Positions 9,946 to 19,018 of a stretch of DNA of 64,000 bases are shown here, piece by piece. Every line of letters begins with the position of its first letter. The stretch's first letter is position 1. Under the pieces are notes generated by a model that was not told where the DNA came from, made no database searches, and was given only the letters and a program-made list of their open reading frames with translations. Where the stretch lies: positions 1 through 64,000 of the forward strand of contig CALFSX010000115.1 in assembly GCA_937916515.1 (NCBI GenBank). Reading direction: 5' to 3'. The position numbers and the translations under genes were made by a program. The DNA is from an uncultured Planctomycetaceae bacterium (GTDB taxonomy: Bacteria; Planctomycetota; Planctomycetia; Planctomycetales; Planctomycetaceae).

Positions 9946-11085
9946 ATGATGCAGTTGAAACATGTAGCCTTCTGTGGAGGTGGTTCCGGCGGACACATTG
10001 TTCCGGCCATCGCAATCGCTGAAGAATTAATTGAACGCAATCAGTCGACTTCCATTGTGTTCTGCACTAGTTCAAGGCCGGTCGATGCTGAAATCATTCA
10101 GGCCAGTGAACTGTCTTCTGCAAACATAACTGTTGTTCAACAACCACTGGCGTCTTCCACCAGCAAACCTGCCTATGGCTGGGGACTTCTGAAATCAACC
10201 TGGCAATGCTGGCGGACGTTTCGCCGTCGAAAGCCGAATGTTGTACTGGCAACGGGAGGATTTGCATCGATTCCGGGAGTGCTGGCGGGCTGGTGGCTGG
10301 GTGTACCAATTGCTCTACTTGAAGCAAACACAGTTGTGGGCAGGGCAAATCTTTGGTTGCAGCGATTTGCCCGCGTGATTATGACCGGCTGGCCCCTGGA
10401 CGAAACTTCAACAACTGCGTTGGCAAACGCTAAGCACAAAGCGATTTTGAAGCTGACGGGCGTGCCAATGAGGCGATGTTTTGGGCCTGAATTAAGTCTA
10501 CCAGCAAGTCAGGAAACGCATGCAGAATCGGACGTCGTCCGACTGCTGGTGCTTGGCGGAAGCCTGGGAGCTGATCGCCTGAACGAACTGGTACTGGCGG
10601 CTCTGCTGGAATGCGGCGAACTGCGAGACGTGCTAAGGATTGTTCACCAAACGGGGCAAACAAACCTGGAATCCGTTCGAGCCGGTTACGACCGATGCGA
10701 TATGGACGCGGAAGTTCGCCCTTTCATCGAAGACATGGCGGCGGAAATACTGCGGGCAGATGTCGTCATCAGCAGAGCCGGCGCGGTATCGATATCGGAA
10801 ATCGCCAACGTCGGCCGCGCGTCGGTGCTGCTTCCTTTGTCGACGGCTGCGGATGATCATCAGACCATCAATGCCGAAATATTTGAGAAGGCAGACGCTA
10901 CGGTGTTGGTGCGTGAATCCGACAGCGATGCTTCCAGTCAACTTAGAGACGCAATTCTGTATCTGTGCTTAGATGAACAACCCCGGCTGGAAATGGCTGC
11001 CGCCGCGATGACGCTTGTCCAACCCAAAGCGGTGGAATCAATTGCTGACCTGCTGCGAGAATGTGCTGTTACGAATTCTCCCTGA
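9946..11085 (+). CDS. murG: UDP-N-acetylglucosamine--lipid-pyrophosphoryl-undecaprenol GlcNAc transferase MurG
   Basis: The product is 379 residues, close to the usual MurG length. Diagnostic motifs are GGGSGGH at residues 12-18, the segment VLATGGFASIPGVLAG, LLVLGGSLGA at the start of the second Rossmann domain, and the UDP-GlcNAc-binding stretch ISRAGAVSISEI...AADDHQ. MurG adds GlcNAc to lipid I to give lipid II on the cytoplasmic face of the membrane. It supports the presence of a peptidoglycan pathway. The gene is not in a division/cell-wall cluster here but follows a DUF1444 gene by six bases. ATG 9946 and ATG 9949 are equally possible starts. Confidence 0.93.
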   Translation: MMQLKHVAFCGGGSGGHIVPAIAIAEELIERNQSTSIVFCTSSRPVDAEIIQASELSSANITVVQQPLASSTSKPAYGWGLLKSTWQCWRTFRRRKPNVVLATGGFASIPGVLAGWWLGVPIALLEANTVVGRANLWLQRFARVIMTGWPLDETSTTALANAKHKAILKLTGVPMRRCFGPELSLPASQETHAESDVVRLLVLGGSLGADRLNELVLAALLECGELRDVLRIVHQTGQTNLESVRAGYDRCDMDAEVRPFIEDMAAEILRADVVISRAGAVSISEIANVGRASVLLPLSTAADDHQTINAEIFEKADATVLVRESDSDASSQLRDAILYLCLDEQPRLEMAAAAMTLVQPKAVESIADLLRECAVTNSP

Positions 11086-11285
11086 CGCGTTATCTCAACG
11101 ACTGTCAGCAATAGCGAGACCGAAAACACCGTCTTGACAATTGAAACAATTGCCGTGGTGGATGCCAGCCATGCTCGCTGGGGGCCAACGAAGTGAATCG
11201 CCAGGAACAGAATCAATGCCGCAATAAACGTCAGTAGCAGCGGCAACACAATAGGCCAGAACATCAAATTACCCGTTCCTGACAA
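10938..11285 (-). CDS. Possible small two-helix membrane protein, overlapping murG antisense
   Basis: This open frame of 115 codons would start at TTG 11285, where GGGAGG lies three nucleotides upstream. An ATG at residue 8 is the alternative. The first 70 residues fall in the gap after murG and read like a real membrane protein, with two hydrophobic helices (about 9-34 and 40-62) separated by GPQRAW. The last 45 residues are antisense to the murG 3' end and look less protein-like (Ser/Arg-rich). It lies 65 bp downstream of the PQQ-propeller gene on the same strand. It could be a genuine small gene or the remnant of one whose 3' end was lost. Confidence 0.4.
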   Translation of the reverse strand: MSGTGNLMFWPIVLPLLLTFIAALILFLAIHFVGPQRAWLASTTAIVSIVKTVFSVSLLLTVVEITRQGEFVTAHSRSRSAIDSTALGWTSVIAAAAISSRGCSSKHRYRIASLS

Positions 11286-11350
11286 TAGCCTCCCACTTGC
11301 CCCAGAAAGCGTGTGGTAACCCTGGCAAGTGGTCGTTGCGTAACGGATAC

Positions 11351-12760
11351 TTATTCCTTTCGCAGGTCCAGACAGATTAACCAGTCTTCGCTGCGCAGAT
11401 ACATTTGCTTGTTGGCAATTACGGGAGCCGTCCAGGCGGGATAGTGAATTTCGTCAAAAGACGTGCGGCATTGTTCCTTGAATTCCTGCGAATCCACATC
11501 CACCACCGCCAGCGTGCCACGTTCGCCCAGCACGATGAACCGGTCGCCTACCTGAGTTAATGAACCACGTCCAAAATATGGAAATGGAGCTGGCAGGCCC
11601 GTCTTCAGATTGACGATCTTACCTGTCGCTCGATCTCTTCCAAAATCCGTAAGTGGCCCCAGTGAACCGGTCGTTTGCCACATAACCTCCCCATCTGAAA
11701 CACGAATGCACCGTAACTCGCCTTCGTTTTCGTGACGCCCGCTAAATCCGAAAAGGAAGCCATCAACATGGATGGGAGTCGACCAGTGAGCCAGCATGTT
11801 ATCGCTGTTGGCCCATACCTGAGTAACAGATTTTCCGTCAGGATTGACTTTCAGCAATACGGAACCGAGCCGATAAGCAGCGGAAAGAAAAATCTGATCG
11901 CCGATGACAACCGGGCAGGCGGCGTTGACCGATTCATGCACCTTGGGACGAAACCAATACTGAAAATTCTGTTCACCAGTGGCCGGGTCAAGAGAAACCA
12001 GGCCCTGCCGAACAAAACATAACAGGTGACGCTTACTGTGAATTGTGGCGATCACGGGAGACGCATAACTGATGACCATCTCACTGCCGGACCATTCATG
12101 CGGCTTGCCGGAATTGGCATCAATGACACCGTCCCAGGTATCTTTCCCGACGCTCTCCCAAAGAACCGTGCCATCCACTTTATTAAATGCAACAATTCCG
12201 GAATTCGGCTGACCACCAACGGGCACAATCAAACGCTCGCCATCAATGATTGGCGTGCAGCCGACTCCAAAGAACCAATCCGGTAAATCAAATTCGTCTT
12301 TCAGCTTGTGCTGCCAGATCAGCTTTCCTGTGGTCAAATCGGTGCTGCACAAAATCCCGTCGGCTCCCAGTGTGTAGCACCGATCGCCTTCAAGCACAGG
12401 GCTGCAGCGAGGTCCGTTGTTGTAACCGTAGGGATCAGAAAACGAACTTTCGTACTTGTGTTCCCAGAGTTTTTCTCCGGTCGAGGCAGAACGACAGGTC
12501 ACCACTTCGTTTTCTTCAACGCGGTGATGCAGGACAACTTTTTCACCTAAAACAGAAGGTGCGCTGTATCCAGTGCCGACGCTCTGCTTCCACAACACCT
12601 TTGGCCCGGTTGCAGGCCAGTTCAATTGAAGATCCGTTTCTGTGGAAGTTCCATCATGCCGAGGCCCCAGAAACCACGGCCAGTCTTCCGCCGCGACGTC
12701 ATAAAAGGGGAACAGAACGATGACAACCAATAAGACGTGTCGTTGAAAAGCGACGTTCAT
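11351..12760 (-). CDS. Secreted PQQ-type beta-propeller protein (BamB/quinoprotein-like)
   Basis: The preferred start at 12760 gives 469 residues beginning with a signal peptide (MNVAFQRHVLLVVIVLFPFY, cleavage near VAAEDW). An upstream in-frame extension to 13000 runs through an R1 repeat and is rejected. The segments WPWFLGPRHDGTS and blades such as SVLGEKVVLHH, CYTLGADGILCSTD and RFIVLGERGTLAVVD are typical of planctomycete PQQ-like repeat proteins, which are usually exported. They resemble BamB and quinoprotein dehydrogenases without clear enzymatic residues. Substrate and cofactor use cannot be told. An R1/R2 repeat sits between it and the next gene upstream. Confidence 0.88.
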   Translation of the reverse strand: MNVAFQRHVLLVVIVLFPFYDVAAEDWPWFLGPRHDGTSTETDLQLNWPATGPKVLWKQSVGTGYSAPSVLGEKVVLHHRVEENEVVTCRSASTGEKLWEHKYESSFSDPYGYNNGPRCSPVLEGDRCYTLGADGILCSTDLTTGKLIWQHKLKDEFDLPDWFFGVGCTPIIDGERLIVPVGGQPNSGIVAFNKVDGTVLWESVGKDTWDGVIDANSGKPHEWSGSEMVISYASPVIATIHSKRHLLCFVRQGLVSLDPATGEQNFQYWFRPKVHESVNAACPVVIGDQIFLSAAYRLGSVLLKVNPDGKSVTQVWANSDNMLAHWSTPIHVDGFLFGFSGRHENEGELRCIRVSDGEVMWQTTGSLGPLTDFGRDRATGKIVNLKTGLPAPFPYFGRGSLTQVGDRFIVLGERGTLAVVDVDSQEFKEQCRTSFDEIHYPAWTAPVIANKQMYLRSEDWLICLDLRKE

Positions 12761-12905
12761 GAGCAGATCTTGGCGGGAATAGTGGTATGGGGCACAAACA
12801 GAAACAGAGCTGCATCGGCTGTTGAGCCGGCAGTGTCGCATTATCGTGGGATTTGGCGATGATGTACAGTGTCGAACAAGGGCCGACACTTTGCGGCTTA
12901 AGTCT

Positions 12906-13140
12906 AACAAGGGCTTCGCCCTTGACCCAGTGGCGTGGAGGGTGGGAAGACGTGGGGCGCTGGAATCGCCGAGCCGCTCCGTTGTCGCTACGAACAACAT
13001 GCGCGCATTGTGCGCGCATCATTTTGAGTAAGACTCTAACGAGGCCGTGCCTCAGACCATTTGAGCTGACGCTCAGAAGCGCGACTACGTCGCTCAGAAA
13101 ACCTGACTCAACATTCACAAGTTCGCGGCTTTAAGAAGTC
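12906..13140 (-). repeat. R1 plus R2 repeat, copy 2
   Basis: Inverted relative to copy 1. R1 begins with the hairpin AACAAGGGCTTCGCCCTTG and ends near 13033, followed directly by the R2 module (GAGGCCGTGCCTCAGACC, a GAGCTGACGCTC-like palindrome, and CGACTACGTCGCTC) to 13140. R2 is itself made of short palindromic units. The element fills most of the gap 12761-13163. It has produced a false N-terminal extension of the PQQ gene at 11351-12760. Confidence 0.85.
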
Positions 13141-13163
13141 CAGGTGCAGACGCAAAGCAAGCA

Positions 13164-13958
13164 TTAATCCGTGATCACCAACTCACTAACAACCGGAAAA
13201 TGGTCTGAGTTGCCTCGCTTCACAATTGCTGACTTTTTAGTTTTCAGATGCCGTGAATGAAAGATGTAGTCAATTCGCAGTCGTACAGGCAATGGGCGTG
13301 TTGGCCAATGCCATGTTGGATGCCGATCAGCATCCGAATGTACAGAAGCAAAGCTGTCGACAAGCCCAGCGGCGGCCAATGCCTGCGGTGCCTGAAATGT
13401 TGACAGGCTGTTGAAGTCTCCCAGAACGATGGTGGCACTGTTGTCAGAAATGTGTTCCACAATGGCCTTAGCTTCGCTGGCTCGCGTGTCTTCTGATCGC
13501 GCAATGCCAGCCAAAACTCCCGCCAATGTCGTGGCACCTTCCGTAGAAACTGGCGTCAAATGAGCATTAACAACTCGCAGCGGCTTGGCGTTCACTTCGA
13601 ACTCGGCAATGTAGAAGCCAAATAGCCCATTGCTGGGCGGAACAAAACGAAGCGATTTCGGTTTGATGCGAGATGCAAACACAAACCGTTCAGCGAAATA
13701 CTTCCCCTGATGCCCTGCGCTGTGAAATTCCGGATAAGTCGTCGCAAGCTGCTGTCGCAGAAAGCTCTCAGCCTTAACGGTGGTTTCCTGCAAACACAGA
13801 ATATCCGCATCAGCTTCAGCAATCGCATCCAGCACTTCCCTGCCGTTGAGATTGCCGTAGTTAACATTAAACGTCGCTATCCTAAACGGCTCCGCAGCGT
13901 CGGAAACGCCAACCAGAAAAAGCAGGACAGCAGACAACCAAACGTCTGACATCAGCAT
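13164..13958 (-). CDS. Secreted endonuclease/exonuclease/phosphatase-family protein
   Basis: The product is 264 residues with a signal peptide (MLMSDVWLSAVLLFLVGVSDAAE). Motifs of the EEP fold occur in order: ATFNVNYG, the metal-binding LCLQET, VNAHLTPV, LGDFNS, RIDYIFHS and SDHFPVV at the C-terminus. The full catalytic set (Asn, Glu, His, Asp, Asn, Asp-His) is therefore present. The family includes DNases, sphingomyelinases and phosphatases, and the exported location favours an extracellular nuclease or phosphodiesterase. It is the first gene upstream of the HtrA-like gene on the same strand, separated by 70 bp. Confidence 0.88.
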   Translation of the reverse strand: MLMSDVWLSAVLLFLVGVSDAAEPFRIATFNVNYGNLNGREVLDAIAEADADILCLQETTVKAESFLRQQLATTYPEFHSAGHQGKYFAERFVFASRIKPKSLRFVPPSNGLFGFYIAEFEVNAKPLRVVNAHLTPVSTEGATTLAGVLAGIARSEDTRASEAKAIVEHISDNSATIVLGDFNSLSTFQAPQALAAAGLVDSFASVHSDADRHPTWHWPTRPLPVRLRIDYIFHSRHLKTKKSAIVKRGNSDHFPVVSELVITD

Positions 13959-14029
13959 TCTCCAGCGGTGATCATGGCAGGGCGGAGAAATCGCTGATGT
14001 GCTGTTCGCGACTTCGACCTGTGTCGCCT

Positions 14030-16048
14030 TTACGAAGCTTTCTTCAGCGGTTGAGCGACATCCTGTTTTTTCATCTCGTCAAAGGCCTTAACGACGACGT
14101 GAGCTGGCAATGCATAGCTGGCGATGCGAGCCACTCTGGCGATATTCAGGCCAACCGCCTTACCGGAAATATCAAACAGCGGTCCACCACATTGATGTGG
14201 GTACAGGTCTGTATCGTGCTGCATGGCTTCAGGAAACCCTGAGTTATGAATGCTGGCATACTTTCCTCGATTGGCTGGGTCAAGATAGCGTTCCAGCATG
14301 ACTTCGTTGTCTTCAGCAACGAATTTTGCCGTCAATTCAACATTGATGGTACGGACGACTCGACCTCGCTCCAGACGCACTGCGATACTCTGTCCCGTGG
14401 GAGTCGAACTAACCAACTCAATCATTGTTCGACTGCGTTGAATAGGAGTCCCGTTGATGGCCAGAATGATGTCTCCTTCCTGAATCCCATGTCGCTTGGC
14501 AGCTCCGCCGGGCAACACTTCCTTAATTTCAACTCCTCTAAGGTCGTTGCGTTCAGCCAGCAACACGCCCAAAAAGCCCTTCGACGACAGGCTGCGATTC
14601 TTCACGCTGATCACACCCGGCCATTGAGGCGTGCCTCGAGCATCTGTCGTAATCACAATTCGCCCGGCTTCCGGAGCTGGTTCATTTGACCACTCGACTG
14701 GCGTTAATCCCGATGCATCGATTTTCAACAGAGCCAGATCCAGAATTCGATCAATCGCCACTTCGCGAACTTTGTAACGCGAACCGTTTGAAAGGATGCA
14801 TTCAGGAGCGATTGCATCTTCCAGTTCGCTGGCCTTGGTAAAGATGTAGCCATCGCTGCTCATCACCGAACCCATTGCCAGCGTTTCGCCGAATTCACGA
14901 ATTTCCACGACGCTGTTTGAGGCATTCGCAACCGTCGGTTCGAAACGCAACAGTTCTTCGGTGCTGCGTTTTTCGTAAGGGCCGACGCTGCGAAGTGAGG
15001 TGAGCTGATTCTTCAGTTCACGAAAGTGCTCGCGATCCTGAACACTGACGCCTTTTTCATTCCTATTGGCCAATTCCTCATCGGAAGGCTTTCGTCCGGT
15101 AATCAACGGGGCCGTTTTTTCCCGACCACGACGATCGTATTCGACAGACGTTTTTTGATCCTCTGCAAGGTCGGCCAACAAGGAACTTAGCCCCAGCGGA
15201 TCAGCAAAGCTCTGCCCGGCAATCTTTAACAGAATATCGCCTTCACGCAGCCCCGCCTTTTCTGCAGGACTGTTGCGAAGAACCCAAACAATTTCCGGAG
15301 TAAAGTTTCTCCAACGCAAGCCGACTCCGAAAAATTCGGTTTCAACCATGTCGTCGTCACGAGCGTTCAACTTTCCCCAGCGTTCGCGTTTTTCCATACG
15401 ATCACCGTCGCGTCGAAACACATCAATCGCAACGTGACGGTTTTCCACAATCACCTCAGTGATCATGCTGTGAATGCCAATCAGCTTACCCGCCAGGTCG
15501 AACAATGGCCCGCCTGAATCGCCAAGCACAATGGCACAATCAGAAACCACCGTACGGTGACCAACCGAAAGAACTCGACCAAGCCTGACAGGCGCTGGTC
15601 GCTCTTTCCGAAATCCGCCAGGATGCCCCAAAGCGAAACACCAGTCGCCTCGGCTAAGTTGATCGCTGTCGCCAAGTTCAACGTAGGGAAACTTTGAGCC
15701 ATTGCGATACGGTTCCGTGATCTTCAACATGGCGGCATCTGCTGAACGATTCATCCCCAGCAGTTCGGCACGATATTTGGAACCATCGGGAAACTGAACA
15801 ACCAATCGCTCGGAACCACGAAAGCGTGTCTCCACCACATGCGAAGCCGTCAGCACCATTCCATCAGCAGAAACAACCACGCCGCTTCCCGCGCCATATC
15901 CGTCCTGAACGGAGACCAATGCCGGCGTCACTTTCTGCAAAGACGCTTCCAATTGCTGTTGCCGGGCTTGAAGAGCCGCAAAGTCGGCAAAAGCAACTTC
16001 GCAGAACCATCCTGCAAAACAACCGGCCATAAGCAAGAAGCGTGTCAT
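14030..16048 (-). CDS. HtrA/DegP-like secreted serine protease with an inactive second protease domain and PDZ domains
   Basis: The start at 16048 is chosen because it begins a signal peptide (MTRFLLMAGCFAGWFCEVAFA), giving 672 residues. Domain 1 is an active trypsin-like protease with His70 (LTASHVV), Asp104 (RSADAAMLK) and Ser178 (GDSGGPLFD), followed by a PDZ domain (LREGDILLKIAGQSF). Domain 2 repeats the fold, but the His position reads TKASEL and the Ser position reads QCGGPLFD, so it should be inactive. A second PDZ (GIQEGDIILAINGTPI) is inserted before its last strands. This active-plus-decayed architecture suggests a periplasmic quality-control protease with a substrate-binding pseudo-domain. 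Its own neighbours show no sigma-E type regulator. Confidence 0.87.
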   Translation of the reverse strand: MTRFLLMAGCFAGWFCEVAFADFAALQARQQQLEASLQKVTPALVSVQDGYGAGSGVVVSADGMVLTASHVVETRFRGSERLVVQFPDGSKYRAELLGMNRSADAAMLKITEPYRNGSKFPYVELGDSDQLSRGDWCFALGHPGGFRKERPAPVRLGRVLSVGHRTVVSDCAIVLGDSGGPLFDLAGKLIGIHSMITEVIVENRHVAIDVFRRDGDRMEKRERWGKLNARDDDMVETEFFGVGLRWRNFTPEIVWVLRNSPAEKAGLREGDILLKIAGQSFADPLGLSSLLADLAEDQKTSVEYDRRGREKTAPLITGRKPSDEELANRNEKGVSVQDREHFRELKNQLTSLRSVGPYEKRSTEELLRFEPTVANASNSVVEIREFGETLAMGSVMSSDGYIFTKASELEDAIAPECILSNGSRYKVREVAIDRILDLALLKIDASGLTPVEWSNEPAPEAGRIVITTDARGTPQWPGVISVKNRSLSSKGFLGVLLAERNDLRGVEIKEVLPGGAAKRHGIQEGDIILAINGTPIQRSRTMIELVSSTPTGQSIAVRLERGRVVRTINVELTAKFVAEDNEVMLERYLDPANRGKYASIHNSGFPEAMQHDTDLYPHQCGGPLFDISGKAVGLNIARVARIASYALPAHVVVKAFDEMKKQDVAQPLKKAS

Positions 16049-16672
16049 TTTTGCAATCCCAATCAATACAGCGAGCAGATCTGATGTCCTGTCCGACAAA
16101 CACCACGAACTTTCATTCAGGTCGCCCGAAAGTTCCAAAAAACGAAAACGATTTGAGATAGAAATAAGATACTACCAGGAAACGACCGTGAGGCAATCCG
16201 TTGTCAGCAATTGTGGCTTGCCAGCGACAGATGCTCCCACAGCACCTGCAGCAAAGTATGCCACAAGCTGAACCCAAACCTGCCTGATAATGCCAACGAA
16301 CCAGCTGAATACCGAAGCCGTAGCAGCAGACCTGAACGATATTCAGGTTTGCCCAAAATCAGCCAGTTAACGGCAAACGCTTCCTTAGTGACGATTATAT
16401 AACTCGACTCCAACAAATCCAGGAGCACCACGTTTTCCGCCTTGTCCACTATCCTGCGGCCTGTTCGATCGTTGCTGGTTATGTCAGACTAAGATCGCAA
16501 TCAGTGCGAGATGAATCATAAATGCAACTTCCGCGTGAAAAAACGATCAGCCACGCTCAAGCTTTTTGCCCGGAACGATTGCGATTGAACGAGCCCAAAC
16601 AGCTCACGTGAAACAATTCTGCTAAAGACCACGTCAACCAGCCGTTGCATCGAAAATATAGGGAGAACGTTC
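16049..16672. other. Intergenic region between divergent genes
   Basis: About 620 bp separate the divergent HtrA-like gene and the protease/SirB1 fusion. The only hairpin I notice is CTGAACGATATTCAG near 16332-16346. At the right end, GGGAG at 16661-16665 is a good ribosome binding site for the TTG start at 16673. The promoters of both genes must lie here, but I cannot place them. Confidence 0.45.
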
Positions 16673-19018
16673 TTGAGACGACTCGAACAAAAACTCGGTG
16701 AGCCTGAATTCTACCGGAATCGTCTGCGCCACTGCGTTGCAATTGTGGCGATCGCATGCTGCAGCATGTCAAATTCAATGGCTCTGCAACTGGCAGATAA
16801 CGCCGCCACTACAGACGCAACAGTAACTGACGAAGTCAATTCTGACCGATCCATTCCGGACCTGGCCGATGCCGTTAAAAAGTCGCTGGTGGTTGTGCGT
16901 GCTGCTGGCCGAGACGGGCAGAACGTTGGATTGGCGACTGGCTTTGTGATTTCAGAAGACGGGCTGATTGCGACCGCTCGGCATTGCATCGAAGAAGGTC
17001 ACGATATTCGAATTGAAACTCAGGATGGCACGTTACTTCCCGTCACGCAAATCTATTGCCAACTGGAAGCCCGCGATCTGGTGGTATTAAAGATTGAATC
17101 CAAACAGCCGCTGATTCCGCTGACATTGGGGAATAGTGACAATATTTCCGATGGTGAATCAGTGGTGGCAGTCGGCCATCCGCAGGGACTTCGCAATACG
17201 GTCTTTTCCGGAATCATCGCTGGCAGCGAAGAGATCGACGGCATGCCGTTCATCAAGCTGTCCATGAAGATTGAACGCGGCAGCAGTGGCGAACCGGTCG
17301 TTGATCGGCAGGGAAACGTGATTGCCCTCGTGACCTTAAAATCGACGGCTCGCGACAGCGTCGGTTTTGGCGTTCCAGTGAATGACCTCAAACAACTGCT
17401 GGAAGACCCTGCACCAATTTCGATCGAGCGTTGGAAAACCATCGGAGCGTTGGACGCCGGTCAATGGCAAATCGTGTTTGGAGCGAACTGGCGCCAGCGA
17501 GCGGGTCGGATCGTTGTCGATGGATACGGTACATCCTTTGGTGGCCGCTCTTTGTGCCTGCAGCAAGCCAGTCCAACAGACACACCCTTCGAACTTCAGG
17601 TCGAAGTAAAACTGGACGACGAATCGGGCGCTGCCGGGCTGGCCTTTCATTCTGACGGAACAGATCGGCATTACGGCTTTTACCCAAGCAACGGCAGTAT
17701 GCGTGTCACGCGATTCAGCGGGCCGGATCTGGATTCGTGGACAATTCTGCACAGCGAGCCGCACAGTTCGTACCGCCCCAACGAATGGAACACGTTAAAG
17801 GTTCGGGCGACGGAAAACCGCTTCGAATTCTTTGTGAACGAACAGCAAGTGTTCACCACCGTCGATGATCGTCTTCCCCCCGGACGCATTGGCCTGGCAA
17901 CGTTTCGTGGAACATCCGCAGAATTTCGGCGCTTTCGAATTGGCGAAAAGATTCCGTCCGCCAAACCTTCAGCAGAACAAACGGCATTGATTGAGTCTGT
18001 TGTTGCCAACGTCAGAGCCATTCGGCCGGCTAAGAAGTCCGACATCGACAGCCTGCGACCACTGTCACAGTTTTCATCGAATGCACTGGAAACGAGGGCC
18101 AGACAACTTGAACAAAGAGCCATCCAGCTAAGGCGGCTGGCCGCAGACGTGCATTCAGCCAACATTCGTGAACAAATTCTTCTGGCGCTGCGGATACCAA
18201 GCGGTTCAGACGCGGAAATCTCCAGTGATCAGCCAGACCTGCTGCGAGCGTGCCTGTTGGTGGCCGCCCTGGACAACGAAGAAATTGAAGCCGATCCGTA
18301 TATTCAGATCGTCGACAGGATGGCCGAAGAAATTCGCACCACGTTCGACTCAACGGCATCTGAAGCCGAACGTATTCAAAAGCTGGACTCAATGCTGTTT
18401 CAAGAAATGGGATACCATGGAGCTGGCTTTGACTACAACACTCGATCCAGCAGCTACCTAAACGAAGTCATCGACGATCGCGAAGGCCTGCCGATTACAA
18501 TGAGTGTGCTGTATATGGAACTGGCCAAACGCCTGCAGTTAAAAGTTGTCGGCGTCGGCCTGCCGGGACATTTTGTCGTTCGCTTTGAGCCCACCACTGA
18601 AGCCGCTGCGACCGAAACTATCGACGTCTTCAACAAGGGAAAACGCCTGGATGCTGCGGACATCAACCGCCTGGTGGCGTCCCGCGGTTACGCGATGCGT
18701 TCTGAGTTCCAGGACGCCCAACAGCCACAGCAGATTATTCAGCGAATGGTGATCAACTTACTAGCGCTGGCGGAAGCGTCAAGAGAAGATGATCGAGTAT
18801 TGCGGTACCTGAATCTGCTGGTAGCGATGGATGCCGATGACTTTGAATTCCGCGCCAAACGAATGGAAATTCGTGCCAGAACAGGCCGTCTGACGGAAGC
18901 GATTGAAGACATTGATTGGTTTATCAGCCAACCAGACGAAGTCGTTGTTAAAGACGTGATCCGCGAACTTCGAGCAGACCTGGAGAAGAAAATCGAAGTT
19001 CAAAATGCGGAGCGTTAA
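16673..19018 (+). CDS. Fusion of trypsin-like protease, lectin-like domain and SirB1/transglutaminase-like domain
   Basis: The product is 781 residues from TTG, supported by GGGAG seven nucleotides upstream. After an N-terminal hydrophobic stretch (about 20-38) comes a trypsin-like protease (about 60-235) with His104 (TARHC), Asp135 and Ser205 in RGSSGEPVV, where the usual GDSGG is altered but Ser is kept. Residues about 245-440 form a jelly-roll, 3-keto-disaccharide-hydrolase or LamG-like domain (GLAFHSDGTDRHYGFYP, NEWNTLKVRATENRFEFFVN). Residues about 470-775 match SirB1 (YchA) transglutaminase-like proteins (GYHGAGFDYNTRSSSYLNEV, DDREGLPITMSVLYMELA, GVGLPGHFVVRF), with a TPR-like end. Its 3' end overlaps the convergent HlyD gene by four bases. 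I know of no described role. Confidence 0.8.
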   Translation: MRRLEQKLGEPEFYRNRLRHCVAIVAIACCSMSNSMALQLADNAATTDATVTDEVNSDRSIPDLADAVKKSLVVVRAAGRDGQNVGLATGFVISEDGLIATARHCIEEGHDIRIETQDGTLLPVTQIYCQLEARDLVVLKIESKQPLIPLTLGNSDNISDGESVVAVGHPQGLRNTVFSGIIAGSEEIDGMPFIKLSMKIERGSSGEPVVDRQGNVIALVTLKSTARDSVGFGVPVNDLKQLLEDPAPISIERWKTIGALDAGQWQIVFGANWRQRAGRIVVDGYGTSFGGRSLCLQQASPTDTPFELQVEVKLDDESGAAGLAFHSDGTDRHYGFYPSNGSMRVTRFSGPDLDSWTILHSEPHSSYRPNEWNTLKVRATENRFEFFVNEQQVFTTVDDRLPPGRIGLATFRGTSAEFRRFRIGEKIPSAKPSAEQTALIESVVANVRAIRPAKKSDIDSLRPLSQFSSNALETRARQLEQRAIQLRRLAADVHSANIREQILLALRIPSGSDAEISSDQPDLLRACLLVAALDNEEIEADPYIQIVDRMAEEIRTTFDSTASEAERIQKLDSMLFQEMGYHGAGFDYNTRSSSYLNEVIDDREGLPITMSVLYMELAKRLQLKVVGVGLPGHFVVRFEPTTEAAATETIDVFNKGKRLDAADINRLVASRGYAMRSEFQDAQQPQQIIQRMVINLLALAEASREDDRVLRYLNLLVAMDADDFEFRAKRMEIRARTGRLTEAIEDIDWFISQPDEVVVKDVIRELRADLEKKIEVQNAER

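Noticed and set aside
12761-13000. 80-residue N-terminal extension of the PQQ-propeller gene
   Set aside because: It crosses R1, while ATG 12760 starts a good signal peptide.
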